Below, in pieces: positions 6,832 through 14,368 of a DNA stretch of 40,968 nt. The notes beneath the pieces were generated by a model. That model did not search any database, was not told where the DNA came from, and saw only the letters and a list, made by a program, of their open reading frames with translations. Where the stretch lies: contig JAGWSG010000129.1 of NCBI GenBank assembly GCA_028876335.1, positions 1 through 40,968 on the forward strand, in the 5' to 3' direction. Both the position numbers and the translations under genes were made by a program. Every line of letters starts with the position of its first letter. Position 1 is the stretch's first letter. The DNA comes from Acidobacteriota bacterium (GTDB taxonomy: Bacteria; Acidobacteriota; Terriglobia; Terriglobales; Acidobacteriaceae).

Positions 6832-9708
6832 CTAATTCACAGTCAGCGTAATGCTGGTGGATGCGCTCAAGGTCGTGTGAACGCTGTCAGCGCCAGTCAC
6901 GGTCAAGCTGTACGTACCAGTCGGAGCATTGGTAGATGAGCCACCTCCGTTGGTAGTCGAACTCGACCCACCGCCACCGCAGCCGGAGAGTGCAAAGCCT
7001 GCCGCCGCGAGCACCAGTACAGCAGCAAATAGCCTCGCCTTGCGGAACCGCCACCCAATCAGCCCGGCCAGTAACAAGGCCAGGAAGCCGAGGGCCGCTC
7101 GCGAAATTGGTGCAGCGGGACTGATTTGCGCATGGCCGGACGGTCCCGTGATGCGATAACGCACACCGGGTACTGTCCGTGCATTGGCTCCAGTCCCGCT
7201 TTGAACAGCGGCAGTTGAGCAGGACGACGAGCTTGTGTAGATCGTCAACGTGGTCGTCGCAGCCGAAGTTCCGGTTACCGTCGCATCGTTGATGGTGTAG
7301 CAGGCGTTCGTCAAATTCGAGTTGCTCGTGGAAAGGCCGAATGTCACCGTTCCTGTATAGCCATTCGGTGTCACCGTAACAGTCGAGGTTCCTGAACTTC
7401 CTGCCTTGACCGTGATATTCCCTGCCGCAACGGTGAAGTTACCCACATACACTGTCGCGGATGCAGTACCGGAAGCAGCATGCCCGCCATCACCACCGTA
7501 GGACACGCTAATGGTATGAGTGCCCGACGCGAAAGATGTTGTATACGTATAGGCCCCCGACGCGAGAGTCCCTGAAACAGCTGTGCCTCCGTCGACAGAA
7601 ATGCTGACGTTGCCAGTAGGCGATGAACCGCCATCGGCTGAGCTTACCCGGATGGCAAAACTCATGGACGCATTGGGAGCTGGCGTTGTCGTCGATGGAG
7701 TGATGGTGACTGTGGTGGGGAGCAAAGTACCTACGCTGGCCTGTGTGGGCCATACGGTTACGAGTGCGTTCAGGTCAACTGAGCCGAGGCCGGTTGCCTG
7801 GTCGTATTTGGTTCCTGCCGCAAACCCCATGGTTGGTCCGTCTATAGTGCAAAAGCCGTAGGTTGTCCCAGCCGTACAGGCGTTCGTTCCAGTAGTCGTG
7901 TCGTGGAACGCCGCGGCATACGTTGCGGAATTCGCCGCCAGACTGTACAGAGTCGTATTAATGATTCCCTGGCCGTTAGTGTAGCCCTTCGCCTGGTTAA
8001 TCAGCGCCACCATGCCTGCAAACACGGGAGCCGCAAAGCTGGTGCCACCTGCCGCAGTCAACAACCCAGTGGTTGAATCCCGGAACCCGCTGTTGCAGGA
8101 GGCCGCTTGCTTGACACCACTTGAACTTGTGCCCCAATTAGTGGTATCGCTCGTGCAGTAAAGGTAAGCCACATTGTACGGAGAGGAATAAAGAGAGACG
8201 TCGGGAATATCACGTGCGCCATCTGCGGGAGTCAATGCACCCTGATAACTCGGCTTGCCAAATAGAATACTGGCGCCGCCGCCCGTAGCACTCAAGCCGC
8301 CCCCCTGCGACGCACTCACTGATCCACTCTGCGGATCGTCATTCCAAACCACCTCGGGAAGATATTGCAAAGCAGAGGTAATAACATCGGTGCTGCTTTT
8401 GGCCGCCCAGTAAGCGCTCCCAGACGTTGTATAAGCAGTCTGCGCCGAACTTATCTCAGTGCCGCCAAGAGCGGTCACAAACGGGCTGCTCGCCGGATAG
8501 CTTACTGAGACTGACTGCTGGGTAGCGGTCGACAGACTGCTGAACCCGTAACAAGCAGATGCACCCGAATCTCCGGACGATACCACAACCGTTTGACCCT
8601 GCACCGCTGCCTGCTGCAGTGTCGTTTCAATGGAGTATCCACCAAGAACCGGCTCACAGGCTCCGTAGCTCACTGAGATGATATTGCCGATATGCTGATC
8701 GACCGCGTAGTTAATCGAGTCGAATACTGATGCGTTTGTGTTATTTCCCGTATAGACAAACGTGACATTTGCACCTGGTGCCATGGCGCTTGACCATTCA
8801 AGGTCAAGGTCAGACTCACCCTCGTCGCCTGCAGAAGTCGCGGAAATTCCGGTGTTCGGCACCAAGGTTGTCGTTGGCGCCTTCGGTGTCAGCCCTGCCG
8901 CAGTTTGGAAATTGGTGATGTCGGAAGTAACTACGGCAGACTGGCCCACAATGGTAATACTCTGCCCCGTGCCGTCGAAGCCACCGTTCACCAGAGGATT
9001 CACGTCATAGGCTACTTTAATGTCTCCTGGAGTGAAGAACACGTTGCCTGAAGAACTCGATGTGAAATCCGCCTTCGGCCTCGGCACGCGCATGGAGCGT
9101 GGACGGAATGTGTTCAAATTGCCAATTCCACTCACCACCGGCGCCAGCGTCGCAGGTACTTTCAGAGCGGTAGACGGTGCAAAATGCTGCTTGCCATCCA
9201 CGTTGTAGTAGTGCATTTGCGTGCCGAACGCTTGGTTCACCTGTCCAACAGTTCCTGAAAAGCGAATAAACGTCCTGCTGCGCGCTACTGAATCAATTGT
9301 GAATCCCTGCTGTTGCAGCCAGGCTTCCACTTTGTCGATATCCGACTGTGCCATCCCGAAGCGGATGGCAAACTGCTCGGGCGTTAACCACTGGTGATAA
9401 AGCGGTGAAGCCGGGTTCTGCTGGTCGGCAATCAGTTGCGACAAGGCCGCTTGCTGCGCTACGGACCGATTGAACGCAAACGTCATCCCTTCGATTTTCT
9501 TTCCCACCGGCATCGCTCCCGCATCGAACTCCGGCCGCACCATGGGAAGAAGCGTTCCCTTCAGGGTTGTCATCTGCGAGGTAGACAGATCCGTCGAAAG
9601 GCGCGACGGAAGAGACTGCCCACTCAGCGAATTTACGGCGAGTATGCACACAGCAAACAGACCAAGGCAGCCTAGGCCCTTGAAAGATGGGAGAGTTATA
9701 CGCGTCAT
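6832..9708 (-). CDS. Secreted S53 (sedolisin/kumamolisin-like) peptidase with Ig-like repeat tail
   Basis: The 958-residue protein has an N-terminal signal peptide (about 1-30), a pro-kumamolisin activation domain (about 45-195) and an S53 catalytic domain (about 225-650). The triad is visible: E298 and D302 in the GExxLD-type motif, oxyanion D380 (SSGDSG) and nucleophile S557 (GGTSFAAP). Such enzymes are acid-active serine peptidases that self-process by removing the prodomain. An Ig-like repeat region (about 665-755) and a further beta-rich region follow. Near the C-terminus are two hydrophobic helices, a GCGGGG stretch and a short beta-rich end. The start ATG has GGATGG 6 bases upstream, and a terminator follows the stop. 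It probably digests external protein and is monocistronic. Confidence 0.92.
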   Translation of the reverse strand: MTRITLPSFKGLGCLGLFAVCILAVNSLSGQSLPSRLSTDLSTSQMTTLKGTLLPMVRPEFDAGAMPVGKKIEGMTFAFNRSVAQQAALSQLIADQQNPASPLYHQWLTPEQFAIRFGMAQSDIDKVEAWLQQQGFTIDSVARSRTFIRFSGTVGQVNQAFGTQMHYYNVDGKQHFAPSTALKVPATLAPVVSGIGNLNTFRPRSMRVPRPKADFTSSSSGNVFFTPGDIKVAYDVNPLVNGGFDGTGQSITIVGQSAVVTSDITNFQTAAGLTPKAPTTTLVPNTGISATSAGDEGESDLDLEWSSAMAPGANVTFVYTGNNTNASVFDSINYAVDQHIGNIISVSYGACEPVLGGYSIETTLQQAAVQGQTVVVSSGDSGASACYGFSSLSTATQQSVSVSYPASSPFVTALGGTEISSAQTAYTTSGSAYWAAKSSTDVITSALQYLPEVVWNDDPQSGSVSASQGGGLSATGGGASILFGKPSYQGALTPADGARDIPDVSLYSSPYNVAYLYCTSDTTNWGTSSSGVKQAASCNSGFRDSTTGLLTAAGGTSFAAPVFAGMVALINQAKGYTNGQGIINTTLYSLAANSATYAAAFHDTTTGTNACTAGTTYGFCTIDGPTMGFAAGTKYDQATGLGSVDLNALVTVWPTQASVGTLLPTTVTITPSTTTPAPNASMSFAIRVSSADGGSSPTGNVSISVDGGTAVSGTLASGAYTYTTSFASGTHTISVSYGGDGGHAASGTASATVYVGNFTVAAGNITVKAGSSGTSTVTVTPNGYTGTVTFGLSTSNSNLTNACYTINDATVTGTSAATTTLTIYTSSSSCSTAAVQSGTGANARTVPGVRYRITGPSGHAQISPAAPISRAALGFLALLLAGLIGWRFRKARLFAAVLVLAAAGFALSGCGGGGSSSTTNGGGSSTNAPTGTYSLTVTGADSVHTTLSASTSITLTVN

Positions 9709-10020
9709 TGCAAGCCATCCTTAATGAAAATACTGAACAGGTCAGGAATAAATCTCTTCATGCCTTCCGCGAAGTTCAAGCAGGTTCAACGGTGGGATCT
9801 CAAAATCAGAGCATCATGAACCCTGCCAGGTCAATAGTTGGCAGGTAATGTCCAATGCCCTGAGGTACGCTTTGGCACCCCTGAACTTGTTGTGCCGTCC
9901 TTGCAGACACACTACGAGGGAGCTTCTAGAGTGTAGACCCAGGCTAGTGAAAAAGGTTGCAGTTCGGTCGCATTTTGGCGCCACCCGGTACCCGCAGCTT
10001 CCATCCCGTCAAAAAATTGG
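9709..10020. other. Intergenic stretch without a gene (312 bp)
   Basis: This gap lies between the start of the S53 peptidase and the end of the MerR/TPR gene, both on the minus strand. It must hold the peptidase promoter and the end of the upstream transcript. I saw no convincing -35/-10 pair, no T-tailed hairpin and no ORF with coding character. Confidence 0.5.
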
Positions 10021-11016
10021 CTATTGCCGGGTCGGCAACTGGGATGGGTTACTCACCAATTGGAGTTGGGCGCGCCCGCGCCCGGGCCGGGTTAGGCCCT
10101 TCGCTCGCCACACAAGAGATAGGCTCTCGCGGTCTAGCAGCCGTTGAATCTGGCAACGCGCATGGTCGGCCCATGGGCCATTCTTGTCAATTCGCACATA
10201 GGCGCGCCAATGGCGAAGTGCCGCGCGGGGCTCGCCCTTTCGCTCAAAAGCAAGTGCCAGATTGTAGTGGGCATCGGCATACCGCGGTGCCAGCTCCACC
10301 GCTCTCAAGTAAGCTGCGATGGACTCCTCAGGCCTTTGCAGTTCATCCAACACATTGCCCAGGTCGAAAAACGCCAATACGTAGCGCTGGTCCAATTCTG
10401 TGGCCCGGCGGTAAAGCTCTTCCGCACGCCTGTATTGCCGCAAATGGAAGTGGAGCGTTCCCAAATTAATATAAGCAGGCGCATATTGTGGTTCGCGCGT
10501 AATGATTTGCTCATAGAGTTCAATCGCGCGATTCTTCTCGCCGCACTCCTCTGCCTGCACCGCCGCAATGAATTGGTCGTGTACAGCCGGCGCCGCCATG
10601 GCAGGAATCCTCAAAAGCGGGGAAGTGGTGGTGCCTGACTGAACATCGATGCGGTCAAAGTCGAAAAGAAGCTGGCGCCGGATCGGATCGACAACCGCGC
10701 CCTCGCACCTGAACGCGAGCCGTGCTCCATTGCGGACCAGACCTGCTTCCGTCAGTGGATTCGCCATCCCCGCCACCGCCCGCATTGCAACAACTGAGTC
10801 GCGAATCGACGCTGCTGAAACCGAATCCTCGCGCAATGCGCGCACCGTGCGCAGTTGTGCAAGATCCTGGAAGGTATACGTCTGCTGCACGGGAATCAGG
10901 CCAGCCCGTTCCCACGCCTGCAGTTGGCGAGCGCTTATCTGAAGAATCCGCAAGACATCTTGACGGCTATAACTGGTCACTCTCCAAGGCTCCCGCGGCT
11001 TGTCCGGAAATTGCAC
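10021..11016 (-). CDS. MerR-type HTH fused to TPR repeats
   Basis: The 331-residue protein begins with a MerR-like winged helix (about 15-75: YSRQDVLRILQIS, then ARQLQAWERAGLIP). A linker region follows, then three to four TPR units (about 146-280) with typical AxxNLGxxxxxxxxxxxAxxxYxxA spacing, and a basic tail. It should bind DNA and, through the TPRs, a protein partner. MerR proteins normally carry a small-molecule or metal domain here, and no metal-binding cysteine pair is seen. The GTG at 11016 has no clear ribosome site; a GTG at 10980 with GGGAG 9 bases upstream starts right before the HTH and may be the real start. It is probably monocistronic. The target genes are unknown. Confidence 0.8.
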   Translation of the reverse strand: MQFPDKPREPWRVTSYSRQDVLRILQISARQLQAWERAGLIPVQQTYTFQDLAQLRTVRALREDSVSAASIRDSVVAMRAVAGMANPLTEAGLVRNGARLAFRCEGAVVDPIRRQLLFDFDRIDVQSGTTTSPLLRIPAMAAPAVHDQFIAAVQAEECGEKNRAIELYEQIITREPQYAPAYINLGTLHFHLRQYRRAEELYRRATELDQRYVLAFFDLGNVLDELQRPEESIAAYLRAVELAPRYADAHYNLALAFERKGEPRAALRHWRAYVRIDKNGPWADHARCQIQRLLDRESLSLVWRAKGLTRPGRGRAQLQLVSNPSQLPTRQ

Positions 11017-11317
11017 CGGACGTCAAATCGGACCTGAAAGCTGTGTGATCCGCGATGGGCTAAGTGTGATTCGCGGAACAGCAGATGAGGAACCGATGTT
11101 CAGCATTTCTCCGGAAGGATGAAGTGCATCTTTCACTTAATCGCTTCAGAAGAATCGGTACAAGTGCGATTATGCCAAGGATAGGCGTGGATTTCGTGGA
11201 ACGAAAGCATGCTTCATGAAAAAGTAGGTGGAAAACAGTGCATCATTTGATTCCCTCTGCCTGCAATGCACCGGTTGCAGAGCAACGCGCTTGATTGATC
11301 AGATCGCGCACTGTCCC
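11017..11317. other. Intergenic stretch without a gene (301 bp)
   Basis: This lies between the start of the MerR/TPR gene and the stop of gmhB, both on the minus strand. It contains the short palindrome AAGCATGCTT around 11206-11215 and should hold the promoter of the MerR/TPR gene. I saw no clear promoter hexamers, no T-tailed hairpin and no credible ORF. Confidence 0.45.
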
Positions 11318-11890
11318 TCAACTTGGCCGCAAACTACCCAGCAAGGAGTTCACTGCTTCAATCAGTGATGTATAAACGCTGTCTGCAAGCATACGCGCCC
11401 CTTTCATTCCGGGACTCTCCTCCGCCCATTCACTGTCAATCAGTATCGTATGCATCCCAATCAGTCTTCCAAATTCAATGTCGGAAAGTGAGTCACCGAT
11501 CATCACGCTGCTCTCCGGCACAATCTGTGGAAACTTCTTCACCGCCGCTTCAAACATGCCGGGAAGAGGCTTTCTGCAGTTGCACCGGTTTCGCTCATGT
11601 GGACAGTAGAAGAATCCATCGACATGCGCATCGCTCCTCGCAAGCACCTCCTGGAATGCTGCGTGAATCGCTTCCACATCCGACCCCGTGAAGAGCCCCT
11701 GCGAAATCCCTCGCTGATTACTGACCACCACCACCAGCTTGCGGGCCCGGTTCAGTCGCGCAATCGCCCTTGCAACACCCGGCAAGACCTCAAACTCCTC
11801 ACGGCTTCTCACGTAGTGCCCTTCGGGAAGTTTCCGATTTAGAACCCCATCCCGATCAAGGAAGACCGATTCAAATTGCGCGATGGTCAT
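11318..11890 (-). CDS. gmhB: D-glycero-D-manno-heptose 1,7-bisphosphate 7-phosphatase (HAD family)
   Basis: The 190-residue HAD phosphatase has the nucleophile/acid pair D12/D14 (FLDRDGVLN), the motif VVSNQRGISQG, zinc ligands C96, H98, C103 and C105 (CPHERNRCNCRKP) and D133 in MIGDSLSDIEFG. It should remove the C7 phosphate from heptose bisphosphate between the two HldE reactions. The zinc loop is short, closer to histidinol-phosphatase (HisB-N) than to the longer loop of E. coli GmhB, so motif alone does not separate the two activities. The adjacent divergent gmhA-hldE pair and the absence of his genes here favour GmhB. It is transcribed away from gmhA, with 159 bases between them. Confidence 0.85.
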   Translation of the reverse strand: MTIAQFESVFLDRDGVLNRKLPEGHYVRSREEFEVLPGVARAIARLNRARKLVVVVSNQRGISQGLFTGSDVEAIHAAFQEVLARSDAHVDGFFYCPHERNRCNCRKPLPGMFEAAVKKFPQIVPESSVMIGDSLSDIEFGRLIGMHTILIDSEWAEESPGMKGARMLADSVYTSLIEAVNSLLGSLRPS

Positions 11891-12049
11891 GGTTTTGAAG
11901 CCTCACGAGCCAGCTTATGATAGCAATCACTTCGAGTGTTTGTTCCGCGGGACAGGTACTTGCTCGCAACACCTTTCCAATTCGGAATTCTGCTTCTCGC
12001 AAATGAATGACCCCGGCCCGCAGGGCACGGGTCAACAGGCAAAATCTAC

Positions 12050-12673
12050 ATGAGACCAGCTCCCGGTAACGAATTCTCCATTGCTATCGCCGATCATCTG
12101 GCGGTGGTGGACGCGCTTCATGCGCAATGCGCGGACTTGCAGTCCATTGCCGATTGCATGACCAATGCGCTCTGCAACGGAAACAAAATTCTCTGGTGCG
12201 GCAACGGTGGCAGTGCCGCCGATGCCCAGCATCTGGCCGCTGAACTCGTCGGCCGCTTCAGGCGTGAACGGCGCGGAATGGCAGGCGTCGCCCTCACAAC
12301 AGATACATCCATCCTCACCGCAGTGGCCAATGATTATGGCTACGACACCATCTTCGAGCGCCAGGTGGAGGCGATCGGCTCCGCCGGTGACGTTCTCGTG
12401 GGCATCTCGACATCGGGCAACAGTCTCAACATCGCAAACGCAATCGAAAAGGCCAGCGCCATGGGCTTGTGGACCGTGGCCTTCACGGGTCGGGGAGGAG
12501 GACGTATCGCCCGAATCGCGCACTATGTTCTTGCGGTTGCTTCAAGTGATACGGCCCGCATACAGGAAGTGCACATTCTCGCGGGCCACTTGCTTTGTGA
12601 CTGGGTCGAGCAACACGTCCCGGTGTTTTTGGAAACGCACGCATTGCCCGCAATCGCTGCGATAAAAGGTTGA
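12050..12673 (+). CDS. gmhA: Sedoheptulose 7-phosphate isomerase
   Basis: The 207-residue SIS-domain enzyme makes D-glycero-D-manno-heptose 7-phosphate, the first step to ADP-heptose for the LPS core. The sugar-phosphate motif GNGGSAADAQHLAAEL is followed by STSGNS and QEVHILAGH. Expected zinc ligands H61, E65, Q172 and H180 are all present, at the numbering I recall for E. coli GmhA. The ATG lies about 160 bases from the divergent gmhB start. Its TGA overlaps the hldE ATG by one base (TGATG), so both are translated from one message. Confidence 0.95.
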   Translation: MRPAPGNEFSIAIADHLAVVDALHAQCADLQSIADCMTNALCNGNKILWCGNGGSAADAQHLAAELVGRFRRERRGMAGVALTTDTSILTAVANDYGYDTIFERQVEAIGSAGDVLVGISTSGNSLNIANAIEKASAMGLWTVAFTGRGGGRIARIAHYVLAVASSDTARIQEVHILAGHLLCDWVEQHVPVFLETHALPAIAAIKG

Positions 12674-14148
12674 TGGACCAGATCGCCATGGATCGAATGA
12701 CCGACGTCGCACAAACAATCGAGGACAAATGGCCGTTGCTTCGAGTTCTCGTCATCGGGGACGTGATGCTCGACAAGTACATCTGGGGAGAAGTGGCCCG
12801 CATATCGCCCGAGGCTCCGGTTCCCGTAGTGCGCGCCACTCGCACCAGTGAACGGCCCGGCGGCGCGGCCAACGTCGCCTTGAATATTGCGCGGCTTGGC
12901 GCCAGAACCGCCGTCGTCGGTTTCACCGGTGAAGATAACGAGCAGCAGATTCTCACCGAAAGCCTTCAGGCTAAAGGAGTGGAACCACACTTCATTCCCA
13001 TCGATGGTTTTTCGACAATTTCCAAACTCCGCATTTTGGCTAGCAACCAGCAAATGCTGCGCCTCGATTGGGAAAAGACGGCAAGCCCCGGCAATGCAGA
13101 CTACCACCGACTGCTCTCCGAGGCTCTGCCGCTTCTGTCCCTGTCTCACGCTCTCGTCCTCTCGGACTACGCCAAAGGCAGCCTGAATGAAGCAGTCTGT
13201 ATGCAATTGATTGCGGCCGCACGCAATCTGGATATTCCCGTTCTTGTCGATCCAAAATGCAGTGACTTCACCCGCTATCAGGGCGCAACCACCATTTGTC
13301 CCAATCTCAGAGAACTTGCCGCGGCCGCAGGCCTCTCGATGCAGGATGAAAACGAAATTCTTTCCGCTGGCGAGCAACTGGTTCGGAAATGCGATCTGGA
13401 ATTTCTTGCTGTCACGCTGAGTGAAAATGGTATTGCCGTTCTTCGTCCAGGTAGTCGCCTGGTAGTTCCAGCAGTAGCACGCCAGGTGTTTGATGTTTCC
13501 GGCGCTGGCGATACCGTGATTGCCGTTCTTGCGCTCTGCCTTGCAAGCATGCTTAGCCCGGCAATTGCCGTTGAGTTGGCCAATGCGGCTGCGGGTATCG
13601 TCGTTGGCAAGGTGGGCACAGCACCCGTGGAAAAACACGAACTCCTCGCCTCAATGTCTCCCTCCGTCATCCCTCAGGCGGATCGGAAATTAATGGATCT
13701 GCCCGCACTTCAGAAACTCGCCGCACGCTGGCGGGCGATCGGCAAAAAGATCGTCTTCACCAATGGCTGTTTCGATCTGCTGCATATGGGCCACATCGCT
13801 CTTCTTGAGAAGGCGCGCGGCTTCGGCGATCGCCTCATTGTCGCCATCAACAGTGATTCCTCAGTGTCGGCGCTGAAAGGTCCGTCGCGCCCCATAGTCA
13901 GTGAGCGTGAGCGGGGCCGCGTTCTTGCCGCTCTGGCCGCCGTCGATGCAGTCGTCGTCTTCCCGGAAACCACTCCCCTCGCAACGATTCTCGCAATACG
14001 GCCCGATGTGCTCGTGAAGGGCGGAGACTACAACCGCCAGAACATTGTAGGTGCGCGAGAAATAGAAGAATGGGGAGGCACAGTAAAGATCGTACCCATG
14101 GTCGAAGGCTTTTCGACGACCTCACTCATCGCGAAGAGCAGCGTGTAG
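12673..14148 (+). CDS. hldE: Bifunctional heptose 7-phosphate kinase / heptose 1-phosphate adenylyltransferase
   Basis: The 491-residue protein fuses two domains. The PfkB kinase (about 20-325) carries the RPGGAANVALN motif and the anion-hole motif DVSGAGDT with catalytic D280. The cytidylyltransferase-like domain (about 355-490) carries TNGCFDLLHMGH, with HxGH at 371-374, and VKGGDY. It phosphorylates heptose 7-phosphate at C1 and, after GmhB acts, transfers AMP to give ADP-heptose. I chose ATG at 12673 because it overlaps the gmhA stop; the preceding TTG at 12670 is in frame but unnecessary. Length and domain order match the fused E. coli-type enzyme. No clear terminator was seen before the convergent gene. 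Confidence 0.95.
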   Translation: MDQIAMDRMTDVAQTIEDKWPLLRVLVIGDVMLDKYIWGEVARISPEAPVPVVRATRTSERPGGAANVALNIARLGARTAVVGFTGEDNEQQILTESLQAKGVEPHFIPIDGFSTISKLRILASNQQMLRLDWEKTASPGNADYHRLLSEALPLLSLSHALVLSDYAKGSLNEAVCMQLIAAARNLDIPVLVDPKCSDFTRYQGATTICPNLRELAAAAGLSMQDENEILSAGEQLVRKCDLEFLAVTLSENGIAVLRPGSRLVVPAVARQVFDVSGAGDTVIAVLALCLASMLSPAIAVELANAAAGIVVGKVGTAPVEKHELLASMSPSVIPQADRKLMDLPALQKLAARWRAIGKKIVFTNGCFDLLHMGHIALLEKARGFGDRLIVAINSDSSVSALKGPSRPIVSERERGRVLAALAAVDAVVVFPETTPLATILAIRPDVLVKGGDYNRQNIVGAREIEEWGGTVKIVPMVEGFSTTSLIAKSSV

Positions 14149-14368
14149 CCGTGGCGTGCATTTATAACTGCCCGCATTCAATGACAAATTCTGCGTCCGT
14201 CAAAATCCTGATTGGCCGTTGTGGATATGGCACTCGTGAATCGCATGCAATGGTGCATTCGGCCAGCGTGATAATTTCCACACCTTCACGCCACCAGTAG
14301 TAACAGGGACCAATCGCAGACGCCCACGCTTCATCTCTCGCACGCCATCAGTCCGCATGGCCTCTGCT

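Noticed and set aside
12523-13638. 371-aa open frame antisense to gmhA/hldE
   Set aside because: It overlaps well-supported genes and lacks any family signature or ribosome site.
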